Shown one piece after another: positions 1-8,504 of a stretch of DNA of 64,000 bases. The position numbers were made by a program, and so were the translations under genes. The notes beneath the pieces are model-generated. The model was not told where the DNA came from. It worked only from the letters and a program-made list of their open reading frames with translations, and did not search any database. This DNA comes from Nonomuraea jabiensis (GTDB lineage: Bacteria; Actinomycetota; Actinomycetes; Streptosporangiales; Streptosporangiaceae). The DNA lies in the NCBI RefSeq assembly GCF_014204795.1, contig NZ_JACHMB010000001.1, positions 9,808,501 through 9,872,500 of the forward strand, read 5' to 3'. Position 1 is the stretch's first letter. The number at the start of each line of letters is the position of its first letter.

Positions 1-380
1 TCGCCAGGAGCACCGGCTGGTCCGAGGCCACGGTCGCGCGGCGCCTGGCCGACCTGCGCGCCCACGGCACGATCTTCTTCGACCTCGAGATCGACCCCGT
101 CGCCCTCGGCGTGGCGACGCAGGCGCTGCTCTGGATGGCGATCGCGCCGGCGCACCTCGACCAGGTTGCCACCGCCCTGGCGGGCCACGACGAGCCGGCC
201 GCCGTCGCCCACACCACCGGCCCCACCAACCTGCTGGCCCACGCGCTGTGCTCCGGCACCGATCACCTGCACCGCTACATCACCCACCGGCTGGGAGCGT
301 TGCCCGAGATCCGTACCATCGAGACGGCTCCCGTCCTGCAGACCGTCAAGCACGCCGGACCGCTCCGGCCCGGCCCCTGA
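1..380 (+). CDS. Lrp/AsnC-family transcriptional regulator (3' part)
   Basis: Only the C-terminal part is present; the frame enters from the left edge. The first residues read as the recognition helix of an HTH (WSEATVARRLADL), followed by the alpha/beta ligand-binding fold expected of Lrp/AsnC proteins (LGVATQALLWMAIAPAHLDQ, then an ALCSGTDHL segment and a final TAPVLQTVKHAG). Family members form DNA-binding dimers or octamers that sense amino acids or similar small molecules. Its target cannot be judged because the upstream side is outside the window. The downstream WYL regulator is convergent, 16 bp away. Confidence 0.8.
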   Translation, partial: ARSTGWSEATVARRLADLRAHGTIFFDLEIDPVALGVATQALLWMAIAPAHLDQVATALAGHDEPAAVAHTTGPTNLLAHALCSGTDHLHRYITHRLGALPEIRTIETAPVLQTVKHAGPLRPGP

Positions 381-396
381 CCCTCACGAGCGGTCA

Positions 397-1365
397 TCAG
401 CCCTCGGCAACGCCGGCGGCCCGGACGGCGCGACCACCCACCTCTCGCAGGTACGCCAGCAGTTCCGGCGGGTCGTGCACCTCGAACTCGCAGCCGAGCA
501 TGAGCAGCCGCGCCGCCAGCCACTCCAGGGTGTCGGCGTGTCCGCGCAGCTCGCAGCTGTGCCCATCGACGGGCCGGACGTCGTCCGGAGCGGCGCCGAG
601 CCGCCGGATCACCTCCTCGGCCGGCAGGCGCAGGGTCGCCCGCACCTCGTAGGTGGGAACGATCGAGTACATCTTGCGCGTGACGAAGGCGGCCGCGTCC
701 GGCTCGGGCGGCTCGCGGAGCGCGACCCGCACGCCGGTCGGCCGCGGGGCGCTGAGCCGGTCGACGCGGAAGATCCGCCAGTCGTCGCGGTCGTTGTCGT
801 ACGCGAGCAGATACCAGCGGCGCCCGCCGGCCACCAGGCGGTAGGGCTCGACCAGGCGGCTGCTCCGGCTCCCGTCGTTGGCCTGGTAGTCGAAGCGCAG
901 GCGTTCGCGGTTGGCGGCCGTCCAGGCGAGCACGGCCAGGTTCTGCGGGTCGACGCTGGGCCCGTTCGCCGCCGTCATCGATACCGTGGCGGCCCCGAGC
1001 GCGCCCACCCGCTGCCGCAGCCGCGCCGGCAGCACCTGCTCCAGCTTGGCCAGAGCGCGTACGGAGGCCTCCTCCATGCCGGCCACCGGCTGCCCGGCCG
1101 CCATGCGCAGGCCCACCGCGATGGCCACCGCCTCCTCGTCGTCCAGCAGCAGCGGCGGCATGGCCTTGCCGGCGACGAGCCGGTAGCCGCCCATCGCGCC
1201 CATCGTCGCCTGCACCGGGTAGCCGAGCTCGCGCAGGCGGTCGATGTCGCGGCGAACCGTACGGGGGCTGACCTCCAGCCGTTCGGCCAGCTCGCTGCCG
1301 GGCCATTCGCGCGGGGTCTGCAGCAACGACAGCAGCGCGAGCAGCCGTGCGGGGGTGTCGCTCAT
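397..1365 (-). CDS. YafY-type HTH and WYL-domain transcriptional regulator
   Basis: 322 residues. An N-terminal HTH of the HTH_11/DeoR kind (SELAERLEVSPRTVRRDIDR) is followed by a WYL domain with the diagnostic stretch RRWYLLAYD and IFRVDRL near residues 195-215, then a C-terminal WCX-like region. WYL domains bind nucleic acid or small ligands and usually tune the adjacent DNA-binding domain. The start at 1365 (MSDTPARLL) puts the HTH at the usual distance from the N-terminus; an in-frame ATG seven codons upstream at 1386 is possible. It is transcribed divergently from the epoxide hydrolase across about 90 bp, the usual layout for a YafY-type regulator and its target, so control of that gene is likely but inferred. 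Confidence 0.85.
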   Translation of the reverse strand: MSDTPARLLALLSLLQTPREWPGSELAERLEVSPRTVRRDIDRLRELGYPVQATMGAMGGYRLVAGKAMPPLLLDDEEAVAIAVGLRMAAGQPVAGMEEASVRALAKLEQVLPARLRQRVGALGAATVSMTAANGPSVDPQNLAVLAWTAANRERLRFDYQANDGSRSSRLVEPYRLVAGGRRWYLLAYDNDRDDWRIFRVDRLSAPRPTGVRVALREPPEPDAAAFVTRKMYSIVPTYEVRATLRLPAEEVIRRLGAAPDDVRPVDGHSCELRGHADTLEWLAARLLMLGCEFEVHDPPELLAYLREVGGRAVRAAGVAEG

Positions 1366-1454
1366 GACTCCAAGTATGCGTGCCATGTAGGACACGGATC
1401 GACCTAGATGCCTCCTACCGTCGGTCCCGTCATCGCGACCACAGGAGGACAATC

Positions 1455-2588
1455 ATGGGCACCGAGATCCGCCCCTTTCGCATCGACATCCCCCAGGCCG
1501 ACCTGGACGACCTGAACGACCGGCTGGCCCGTACCCGGTGGTCCCGGCGGCTGCCGGGCGAGGGCTGGAGCCGCGGCGTCCCCGCCGACCACCTCGAGGA
1601 GTTGGCCTCCTACTGGCGCGACGGCTACGACTGGCGCCGGCACGAGGCGCGGCTGAACGGGTTCCCCCAGTTCATGACCGAGATCGACGGCCAGGACATC
1701 CACTTTCTGCACGTGCGCTCCGCCGAGCCGGACGCCCTGCCGCTCGTCCTGACGCACGGCTGGCCGAACTCCTTCGTGGAGTTCGCCGACCTCATCGAGC
1801 TTCTCACCGACCCCCGCGCGCACGGCGGCGACCCCGCTCAGGCGTTCCACGTCGTGGTGCCGTCGCTGCCCGGGTTCGCCTTCTCGGCGCCGCCGCGCGA
1901 GACCGGCTGGGACGTCACGCGCGTGGCGCGGATCTGGGCGGAGCTGATGCGCCGCCTCGGATACGACCGCTACGGCACCCAGGGCGGCGATTACGGCGCG
2001 TACGTCGCCCCGGAGGTCGCCACGGCCGACCCGGAGCACGTGATCGGCGTCTACGTCATCAGCGGGCTCGGCTTCCCCACCGAGGACGACGTCCCGGAGA
2101 TGACCGAGGAGGAGCGGGCAGCGTACGCGCTGCTGCAGGGGCAGGACTGGATGAACGGCGTGGACCATCACGGGCTGCTGCGCGCGGCGCCGGCGACCTT
2201 CGCCTACGGCTGGCACGACTCCCCGGTCGGGGCGCTGGCCTGGATGACGCACAAGTTCAAGGAGTTCACCGTCGCGGCCAAGACGCCGGAGGAGGTGATC
2301 GACCGTGACCTCCTCCTGACGAACGTGAGCCTCTACTGGCTCACCGGGACCTTCGGCACGTCGTCCTGGCCGTACTACGACAGCACGGGCTTCGGCTGGC
2401 CCCAGGGGCAGACGGTGGCGCCCACCGGCGTCTACAGCGGGCCGCCCGGGATCCGGCGGCTCGCCGAGCGGCACAACACCATCCTGCACTGGCCGGAGGA
2501 CAACACGGCCGGGCACCACTTCGTCGCCATGGAGCAGCCCGATCGCCTGGCGGCCGACCTGCGCGCGTTCTTCGCCAAGGTCCGCTGA
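1455..2588 (+). CDS. Epoxide hydrolase family protein (EHN plus alpha/beta hydrolase)
   Basis: 377 residues, the normal size for microsomal-type bacterial epoxide hydrolases. An EHN domain occupies about the first 110 residues (FRIDIPQADLDDLNDRLART), then an alpha/beta-hydrolase core with the oxyanion motif HGWPNS, the nucleophile-elbow motif GGDYGA (Asp179) and a C-terminal GHHFVAMEQPD carrying the catalytic His (354 or 355). Such enzymes hydrolyse epoxides to diols through an aspartyl ester intermediate; many uncharacterised members have unknown substrates. ATG at 1455 follows an excellent AGGAGGA site. It is divergent from the WYL regulator and convergent with rph, with a strong hairpin between the two. 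Confidence 0.88.
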   Translation: MGTEIRPFRIDIPQADLDDLNDRLARTRWSRRLPGEGWSRGVPADHLEELASYWRDGYDWRRHEARLNGFPQFMTEIDGQDIHFLHVRSAEPDALPLVLTHGWPNSFVEFADLIELLTDPRAHGGDPAQAFHVVVPSLPGFAFSAPPRETGWDVTRVARIWAELMRRLGYDRYGTQGGDYGAYVAPEVATADPEHVIGVYVISGLGFPTEDDVPEMTEEERAAYALLQGQDWMNGVDHHGLLRAAPATFAYGWHDSPVGALAWMTHKFKEFTVAAKTPEEVIDRDLLLTNVSLYWLTGTFGTSSWPYYDSTGFGWPQGQTVAPTGVYSGPPGIRRLAERHNTILHWPEDNTAGHHFVAMEQPDRLAADLRAFFAKVR

Positions 2589-2595
2589 CGTTCCC

Positions 2596-2624
2596 GTGCG
2601 GCCGCGCCGGTGGCGCGGCCGCAC
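2596..2624. terminator. Bidirectional hairpin terminator between convergent genes
   Basis: A perfect 13-bp stem (GTGCGGCCGCGCC with its complement) closes a 3-nt loop between the epoxide hydrolase stop at 2588 and the rph stop at 2628. There is no T tract, which is common for terminators in high-GC actinomycetes. It would serve both convergent transcripts. Confidence 0.75.
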
Positions 2625-2627
2625 CGG

Positions 2628-5258
2628 TCAGAGCAGCTCGACGTAGCCCTCGGCGCCGTTGACGCGGATGAGGCGGCCGTCCTCGATGCGCCGGGTGGCG
2701 TTCTCCACGCCGACGACCGCGGGCAGGCCGTACTCCCTGGCGACCACCGCGCCGTGCGTCATCACCCCGCCGACCTCCATCACGACGCCCTTGACCGAGA
2801 CGAACAGCGGCGACCAGCTCGGGTCGGTGTAGACGGTGACGAGGATGTCGCCCTCCTCGACCGCCGCCTCGTCCATGCTCAGCACGACGCGGGCGCGCCC
2901 CTCGACGACGCCCGAGGACACGGCGATGCCCGCCAGGGCGCCCTCGGGCAGGGCGCCGGTGTCGTACTCGCCGGAGATCACCTCGCCGTCGGAGGTGATG
3001 ACGCGCGGCGGCGTCAGCTTCCGGTCCTCCTCGAACGCCTGCCGCCGCTCGTCGACGAGCGCGGGGTCGAGCCGCCCGGTCCGTACGACCTGCCGGAACT
3101 CCTCCAGCGACAGGAAGAACACGTCCTGCGGCTCCCTGATCACCCCGCGGGCGGCGAGGTCGGCGGCCTCGGCGAGCAGCGCTCGCTTGTACAGCTCGTA
3201 CCGCTGGAGCAGGGCGTGCTTGGAGTACTCGCGGTAGCCGATGAAGTGGCGGATGAGGCTCATCTGCCGGGCCGCCTTCTTCGCCTTCCGCTCGCCGCCC
3301 GGCAGCGCCCTGAGGCGTTCCAGCAGGCCGGCGATGGTGCGCTCGGCCTCGGCGCGGCCCCGTTCGGCCTTGCGGGCGCGCTCGCCGGGCGCGAAGTTCC
3401 TGACGTTGCTCAGCAGGAGCGGGACGAGCTGGGTGGGGTCCTCGCTCCACCGGGTCCTGGTGATGTCGATGTCGCCCGAGCAGTGCATCCCGTACGTGCG
3501 CAGGTAGCCCTCAAGGGCGCGGCGCGCCTCGGGGCCGCCCTCCAGGCCGTCGAGCCCGGTCAGGAGCGTGTCGCGGCCGGCGCGTTCGAGGTGTTCGACC
3601 ACCGCCGGGTACGGGCGGACGGCGTCCGCGACGTCCAGCAGGTCGAGGCCCATGGCGGCGACCACGTTGTGGTCGGCGGACTGGGCGATGGCGTCGGCGG
3701 CGTTCCGCACGCCGAGCCAGGCCTTCATGCGCTTGTTGACCCAGTTCACCGCCTGGATGCCGACGAAGGCCGCCGCCACGCTGCGCGGGTCGAAGGTGAG
3801 CCGGGCCAGCACGTCGTGGTCGTCCAGGATGTACGCGAACAGCTCGTCCCCCGTCTTGCCCGCGATGCCGCGTCGCAGCTCTTCGACCGTCCTCTCGTTC
3901 TCGGCGATCAGCTCGGGCACGGCCGCGGCGTCGTCCTTGCCGGACATCTTCAGATATTGGCGGGCCATCGGCAGCAGCCCGCCCTCGCCGAAGTCCAGCA
4001 TCGAGGTCTTGCCGCGGGCCAGGTCGCGCACGAAGTCCTTCCTGGTCAGGACCTGGCGCAGGGCGTTGGCCATGAGGACGTCCACCTGGCCGAGGCTCTT
4101 GAGGGTGACCGCGCGCGCCCACGGCGAGGACAGCTCGGGCGAGACGTCCTTGTAGAACCGGCTGCCGGCCACCGTGCCCGCCGAGCGGCCCAGCCGGTCG
4201 TGCAGGAGCGCGAACACCGACAGGCCCAGGGGCTTGAAGGCGTCGGTCATCATCTGGCGGTGGCCGTAGGACATGAAGACGTGGTTCTTGCCGTCGGCCG
4301 TCCCGGGCACCGGGTAGAGGGTGGTGATCGGGCGGCTCTGCAGGATCTGGAACTCGCCGCCGGCCAGGCCCCACTCGATGTCCTGCGGGCGGCCGAAGTG
4401 GCTCTCGATGCGGCGGCCGAGGCGTTCGAGGCGGCGGATCTGCTCGTCGCTCAGGGTCTGGACGTGCCGGCGGGCGGGCTCGATCTCCCGCTCCTCCGTG
4501 CCGCCGTCCGGGGACGGGCGCAGCTCGATGGCCTGGGTGACGACGTTGCGCGCGATGATCTCGCCCGCGCGCACGCGGTAGTTGTCGGCGTTGGCCACGC
4601 CCGACACGAACGCCTCCCCGAGGCCGAACCCGGCGTCGATCGAGACCACCTTCCGGTTGCACGTCACCGGGTCGGCGGTGAACATGATGCCCGCGGCGTC
4701 GGGGAAGACCATCTGCTGCACGACCACGGACACGCGCACCGCGCGGTGCTCGAAGCCGCTCCTGATCCGGTACGCCACCGCCCGGTCGGTGAACAGCGAC
4801 GCCCAGCAGCGCCGCACGCTCGCGAGCACCGCCGCGGCTCCCCTGACGTTCAGGTACGTGTCCTGCTGGCCGGCGAACGAGCTGGAGGGCAGGTCCTCGG
4901 CGGTGGCGCTGGACCGCACCGCGCAGGGCACGTCGCCGAGCTCCCCGAGGCGGCGCAGGATGTCATCCTCGATCTCGGCCGGCACGGGCAGCGTCTCGAC
5001 GGCCTCCCGCAGGCGGGCGGACGCCTCGGCGATCCCGGCGCGGTCGTCGGCGCGCAGCCCGGAGAGCCCGTCGATCAGCGCGGCGATCGTCGCGTCCGAC
5101 TCGACGACCGCGCGGTAGGCCTCGGTGGTGACGCAGAAGCCCGGCGGCACCCGCACCCCGTCGACGGCGGACAGCTCGCCGAGGTTGGCTCCCTTGCCGC
5201 CGACCAGGGGAAGCAGAGTCTTGTCGATGTCGTGGAAGCCGAGCACGTAGGCACCCAT
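2628..5258 (-). CDS. rph: Rifampicin phosphotransferase (PEP-synthase-like)
   Basis: 876 residues, close to the 860-870 of characterised RPH enzymes. An N-terminal ATP-grasp part (VGGKGANLGELS, CAVRSSATAEDLPSSSFAGQ, IEWGLAGGEFQILQSRPITT) is followed by a long middle domain of the type that binds rifamycin and a C-terminal swivelling phosphohistidine domain (GGVMTHGAVVAREYGLPAVV) with His835 as the phosphocarrier. RPH moves the beta-phosphate of ATP via this His to the C21 hydroxyl of rifamycins. The start MGAYVLGF at 5258 matches family N-termini and has a GGGAA site; an in-frame start ten codons upstream is less likely. The double-MerR gene lies just upstream on the same strand. A true PEP synthase is the alternative, but the N-terminus and size favour RPH. 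Confidence 0.85.
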   Translation of the reverse strand: MGAYVLGFHDIDKTLLPLVGGKGANLGELSAVDGVRVPPGFCVTTEAYRAVVESDATIAALIDGLSGLRADDRAGIAEASARLREAVETLPVPAEIEDDILRRLGELGDVPCAVRSSATAEDLPSSSFAGQQDTYLNVRGAAAVLASVRRCWASLFTDRAVAYRIRSGFEHRAVRVSVVVQQMVFPDAAGIMFTADPVTCNRKVVSIDAGFGLGEAFVSGVANADNYRVRAGEIIARNVVTQAIELRPSPDGGTEEREIEPARRHVQTLSDEQIRRLERLGRRIESHFGRPQDIEWGLAGGEFQILQSRPITTLYPVPGTADGKNHVFMSYGHRQMMTDAFKPLGLSVFALLHDRLGRSAGTVAGSRFYKDVSPELSSPWARAVTLKSLGQVDVLMANALRQVLTRKDFVRDLARGKTSMLDFGEGGLLPMARQYLKMSGKDDAAAVPELIAENERTVEELRRGIAGKTGDELFAYILDDHDVLARLTFDPRSVAAAFVGIQAVNWVNKRMKAWLGVRNAADAIAQSADHNVVAAMGLDLLDVADAVRPYPAVVEHLERAGRDTLLTGLDGLEGGPEARRALEGYLRTYGMHCSGDIDITRTRWSEDPTQLVPLLLSNVRNFAPGERARKAERGRAEAERTIAGLLERLRALPGGERKAKKAARQMSLIRHFIGYREYSKHALLQRYELYKRALLAEAADLAARGVIREPQDVFFLSLEEFRQVVRTGRLDPALVDERRQAFEEDRKLTPPRVITSDGEVISGEYDTGALPEGALAGIAVSSGVVEGRARVVLSMDEAAVEEGDILVTVYTDPSWSPLFVSVKGVVMEVGGVMTHGAVVAREYGLPAVVGVENATRRIEDGRLIRVNGAEGYVELL

Positions 5259-5292
5259 GGCGTGTTCCCGTCTGCCTGTCATGGCCAATTAG

Positions 5293-5313
5293 GATACAGA
5301 GCTGTCCTGTATC
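5293..5313. promoter_or_regulatory. Dyad operator upstream of rph (probable MerR site)
   Basis: A perfect inverted repeat GATACAG-N7-CTGTATC fills the gap between the end of the MerR gene and rph; the MerR stop codon begins at the very next base. On the rph strand it sits about 35 bp before the start, with TTAAGA on one side and TAATTG on the other, the placement in which MerR regulators bind between -35 and -10. That the neighbouring MerR protein binds here is inference. Confidence 0.6.
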
Positions 5314-6054
5314 TTAATCCTCCGGGACCGCGCCGGGACGGCCGGGGTGGCTCAGGTACGCGTCCAGCCCGGCGGCGCCGGCCAGCATCGCCCGGCCGCG
5401 GGCCGTCAGCCGGGCCTGCCAGTCGCGCAGGGTCGCCTCCAGGGGCGCGATCCCCCCGGCGGAGCGCACCTGGGCGAGCAGCGGGGCGATCTGCTCCAGC
5501 AGGTAGCCGCCGCGCCTGAGCTGGTGGGCCAGCCGGGCGTCGCGCACGTCGGCGGCCGTGTAGACGCGGTAGCCGGTTTGAGGGTCGCGGCGCGGGTCGA
5601 CCAGCCCGGCGCGCTCCCACTTGCGCAGGGTCGCGGGCCTGATGCCGAGCCTCCTGGCCAGCGGGCCGATGAAGGTGACGCCGCCGGGCCGCTCCTGTGA
5701 CACTGCGGGCTTGTCCTCCGCCGTCAGGTCGCGCAGCGCCCGCTCCACGGCCAGCAGCGTCCGGCGGTCGTCGAGCAGCTGCGCGTGGCTCTCGTCGATG
5801 AGCCGCAGAGCCTCCTCGACCGCACCCCCGTTCACCTCCCGCATGATCGAGGTGGCCGTCTGGTGGCCGTGGCCGGGGATCAGGGCGAGGAAGGCGCGCA
5901 GGGCCTCCCGGTGGACGGGGGTATAGGTGCGGTAGCCGTGGGGGGTGCGCGCGGCCGGCGGGAGGATGCCCGCCTCCTCATAGTTCCGGATCGCCTGCGT
6001 GGACAGGCCGTGCTCGCGCGCCAGGTCCACGGGCCGGAGTCGCTCGCGGGGCAT
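5314..6054 (-). CDS. MerR-family regulator with two tandem HTH domains
   Basis: 246 residues. The first MerR HTH spans about residues 5-75 (LRPVDLAREHGLSTQAIRNYEEAGILPP, then GYRTYTPVHREALRAFLAL). After a helical linker, a second complete MerR HTH appears at about 125-190 (IGPLARRLGIRPATLRKWERAGLVDP, GYRVYTAADVRDARLA). Ordinary MerR proteins have one HTH and dimerise through a coiled coil, so two domains in one chain is unusual. It lies between rph and a divergent erythromycin-esterase gene, with an inverted repeat in each flanking promoter region, suggesting that one protein controls both resistance genes. ATG at 6054 is chosen; an in-frame TTG lies two codons earlier. No effector-binding domain is recognisable. 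Confidence 0.85.
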   Translation of the reverse strand: MPRERLRPVDLAREHGLSTQAIRNYEEAGILPPAARTPHGYRTYTPVHREALRAFLALIPGHGHQTATSIMREVNGGAVEEALRLIDESHAQLLDDRRTLLAVERALRDLTAEDKPAVSQERPGGVTFIGPLARRLGIRPATLRKWERAGLVDPRRDPQTGYRVYTAADVRDARLAHQLRRGGYLLEQIAPLLAQVRSAGGIAPLEATLRDWQARLTARGRAMLAGAAGLDAYLSHPGRPGAVPED

Positions 6055-6075
6055 GGGCAAAGTTTACACAGAAGG

Positions 6076-6093
6076 TTCAACGATACGGTTGAA
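6076..6093. promoter_or_regulatory. Inverted repeat in the esterase promoter (probable operator)
   Basis: TTCAAC-N6-GTTGAA is perfect and ends three bases before the esterase ATG at 6097, so that mRNA is probably leaderless or nearly so. It also lies just upstream of the divergent MerR gene (start 6054), so a protein bound here could act on both. The half-sites differ from the GATACAG dyad before rph, so the two HTH domains may recognise different sequences, or another regulator is involved. Confidence 0.5.
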
Positions 6094-6096
6094 GGC

Positions 6097-7299
6097 ATGG
6101 ACTCCGCGATCCCCGACTCCGGCTGGCCCTTCGAGGGCGCCGCGATCACGAAGCTGCTCAGGTCGTTCCCGGCTCCTCCGCGCCTGCTCGCCCTCGGCGA
6201 GCCCACGCACGGCGAGGAGGTGTTCCTCCGGCAGCGCAACGAGGTCTTCCGCCACCTCGTGGAGCACGAGGGCCATCGGTCGATCGCGATCGAGAGCGAC
6301 TGCCTGGCGGCGCTGGTCGTGGACGCGTACGTCACGGAGGGCGCAGGCACGCTCGACGACGTCATGCGGCGCGGCTTCAGCCACGGGCTCGGCGGCTCGG
6401 CCGCCAACCGGGAGCTCGTGAGCTGGATGCGGGAGCACAACCGGCACCGGCCCGCGGCCGAGCGGATCCGGTTCTTCGGCTTCGACGGGCCGCTCGAACT
6501 GGCCGGGCCCGGCAGCCCCCGCCAGGCCCTGGCCGGGCTGCACGGCTATCTCGCCGCCCACCTCGACGTGCCGCCCCTCGACGTGATCGACCGGCTGCTC
6601 GGCGCCGACTCCCGGTGGACGGACCCCGACGCCACCATGGACCCCACGCGGTCCGTCGGCCGCTCGCCCGAGGCCGTCGAGCTGCGCCTCATGGCGGACG
6701 ACCTGGTGGCCCTGCTCATGGCGGAGTCACCGCGCCTGATCGCCGCAACCTCCCGGGAGGCGTGGTGGCGGGCCCGCCTGTTCGGGCGTACGGCCACGGG
6801 CCTGCTCCGCTACCACGCGGGGATGGCGGACACGTCGCCGGCCCGGGTCGGGCGCCTCATGGGGCTGCGGGACACGATGATGGCCGACAACCTCCTGGCC
6901 CTCGCGCCGCTGCACGGCCCGGCGCTGGTCCACGCCCACAACCGGCACCTCCAGCGGGACAGGAGCGTCTGGCAGACGTCGGGCTGGCAGGGCGGCGACC
7001 TGCTGCTGGAGTGGTGGAGCGCAGGCGCGATCGTCGCGGCGCAACTGGGCGAGGAGTACGCGTTCATCGCCTCGACCGTGGGCGCGGCCGCTCCGCCGGA
7101 CACCCTGGAGGGCGTCCTGCACGCCGCCCTGCCTCCCGGCGCTCATCTGATCGCCTCCAGACGCCTGGCCGAGGCGTTGAAGGGCGTCGAGCCGGCTGCC
7201 CAGAGCGACACCAGCTCCGGCTACTTCGCCCTGGACCCCGGCCAGGCGCACACGACCGACGGCATCCTCTTCCTCAGGACCATTCCACCGGCCGAGTAA
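6097..7299 (+). CDS. Erythromycin esterase family protein
   Basis: 400 residues, the size of Ere-type esterases (PF05139). The N-terminal family signature LALGEPTHGEEVFL is present, followed by IAIESDCLAALVVDAYV and a later HAHNRHLQRD segment matching the conserved His motif of the family. Ere enzymes hydrolyse the macrolactone ester of 14-membered macrolides; many actinomycete homologues have unknown substrates, including succinoglycan-biosynthesis-like relatives. Location beside rph and a MerR regulator supports an antibiotic-defence role. The start codon abuts the upstream dyad and has no Shine-Dalgarno site, pointing to a leaderless transcript. Confidence 0.8.
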   Translation: MDSAIPDSGWPFEGAAITKLLRSFPAPPRLLALGEPTHGEEVFLRQRNEVFRHLVEHEGHRSIAIESDCLAALVVDAYVTEGAGTLDDVMRRGFSHGLGGSAANRELVSWMREHNRHRPAAERIRFFGFDGPLELAGPGSPRQALAGLHGYLAAHLDVPPLDVIDRLLGADSRWTDPDATMDPTRSVGRSPEAVELRLMADDLVALLMAESPRLIAATSREAWWRARLFGRTATGLLRYHAGMADTSPARVGRLMGLRDTMMADNLLALAPLHGPALVHAHNRHLQRDRSVWQTSGWQGGDLLLEWWSAGAIVAAQLGEEYAFIASTVGAAAPPDTLEGVLHAALPPGAHLIASRRLAEALKGVEPAAQSDTSSGYFALDPGQAHTTDGILFLRTIPPAE

Positions 7300-7312
7300 C
7301 GGCCGCGGGGAG

Positions 7313-8455
7313 TCACTGCTGCCCCGGCCGCCGAGCCGGGGGAGGGGCGGGCCCGGCGGTGCCGTCGGCGAAGCGGGACGGGCGGAACGGCGCCAGCAAC
7401 GGTGACTCCTCGCCGTACACCTCCCCCGCCACCTCCTCCATGAGCAGCGGCGCCAGCGTGACCCCGCTGTGCGTGGCCACCGTGTACACGCGCCGCTCCG
7501 CGTCCGCGAACCCCGCCACCGTGAGCCCGTCCCCCGGCATCGCCCGCCGGCCCACCACCGCCCGCTCCACCGTGGCCCCGTCCACGGCCCGCAGCACGCG
7601 CGACATCAGGGCCAGGATCGCGTCCAGGACGTCGCCGGGCACCGGGACGGCCGGGTCCGCCCGCCCGTCCAGCGGCAGCGACTGCAGCAGCAGCCGCCCG
7701 CCCCCGTCCGGCCGCAGGTTGAGCCCGTCGGAGTGGAGCACGCGGGACAGGCGGGCGGGCACCGGGGACGTGGTGAGGAGGAAACCATTGGTGACCGCGC
7801 CGGACACGGCCGGGTCGAGCATGGGCACCTCGGCCCCGGCCAGCGCCGCCACCCCCTGCGTCCAGCGCCCGGCGCAGGTGACCACCACATCGCCGTCGAA
7901 GGCCCGCCCGTCGGCCGCCGTCACCTTGACGCCCGACGGCGAGGTCTCGATCGCGGTCACCTCGGCCCCGCACGCGAGCGCGGCCCCGGCGTCGCGGGCC
8001 TCGCCGAGCAGGCGCCCGAGCAGCCGCAGCGGGTGCACGTGCGCCTCCGTGGGGAAGAACACGTACTCGGTGCCGGGAGGCTGCGGCACCAGGTCGGGCT
8101 CCAGGGTGCGGGCGCGCCCGGCGGTGATCCGCTCGACCGGGTAGCCCATGCCGATCAGCCGCCGTACGCGGGCCTCCAGGAGCTCCTTGTGCTCGTCGGA
8201 GACCGCGCACTCGAGGTTGCCCGTGGGGAAGAACCAGTCGCCGGGCAGCCGGTGATGCGCCCGGACGGCGGCCTGGTTGAGCTCGAAGTACTCCTTGGGC
8301 GTCTTGTTGTTGGCGTTGACCCACGCCAGGGACGTGGAGGTCGTACCGGATCCCGGAGTACGCGCCTCCAGGACGGTGACCTGCGCGCCGCGCCGGGTGA
8401 GCCCCGCCGCGACCGCCGCCCCGACCACCCCCGCACCGATGACCACGACTCGCAC
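7313..8455 (-). CDS. FAD-dependent amino-acid oxidase (DAO/DadA family)
   Basis: 380 residues. The N-terminal dinucleotide-binding fold is clear (VVVIGAGVVGAAVAAGLTRRGAQVTVLEA), and later segments fit the DAO fold (ALACGAEVTAIETS; DGDVVVTCAGRWTQ; a C-terminal VYTVATHSGVTLAPLL that closes over FAD). Family members oxidise the C-N bond of amino acids or amines to imines with FAD; the substrate here is unknown. The start is GTG at 8455. The gene lies 50 bp downstream of a co-directional binding-protein gene, suggesting an amino-acid or amine sensor plus oxidase operon. The C-terminus has a Pro-rich tail. Confidence 0.83.
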   Translation of the reverse strand: MRVVVIGAGVVGAAVAAGLTRRGAQVTVLEARTPGSGTTSTSLAWVNANNKTPKEYFELNQAAVRAHHRLPGDWFFPTGNLECAVSDEHKELLEARVRRLIGMGYPVERITAGRARTLEPDLVPQPPGTEYVFFPTEAHVHPLRLLGRLLGEARDAGAALACGAEVTAIETSPSGVKVTAADGRAFDGDVVVTCAGRWTQGVAALAGAEVPMLDPAVSGAVTNGFLLTTSPVPARLSRVLHSDGLNLRPDGGGRLLLQSLPLDGRADPAVPVPGDVLDAILALMSRVLRAVDGATVERAVVGRRAMPGDGLTVAGFADAERRVYTVATHSGVTLAPLLMEEVAGEVYGEESPLLAPFRPSRFADGTAGPAPPPARRPGQQ

Positions 8456-8504
8456 GCCGACTCCTTCCGCTTGCGTCAGGGTGGATGTACCCGTACGTGC
8501 TCTC

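Noticed and set aside
5259..5330. Rifamycin-associated element upstream of rph
   Set aside because: I looked for the known inverted repeat with the GGGGCTTGCGGCAAG-type core and did not see it; only the GATACAG dyad is present.
2610..5519. A 969-codon open frame on the plus strand, opposite rph
   Set aside because: It is the antisense shadow of a high-GC gene; it has Arg/Val/Gly-rich composition, no family motifs and no ribosome site, while the minus strand encodes a clear rifampicin phosphotransferase.
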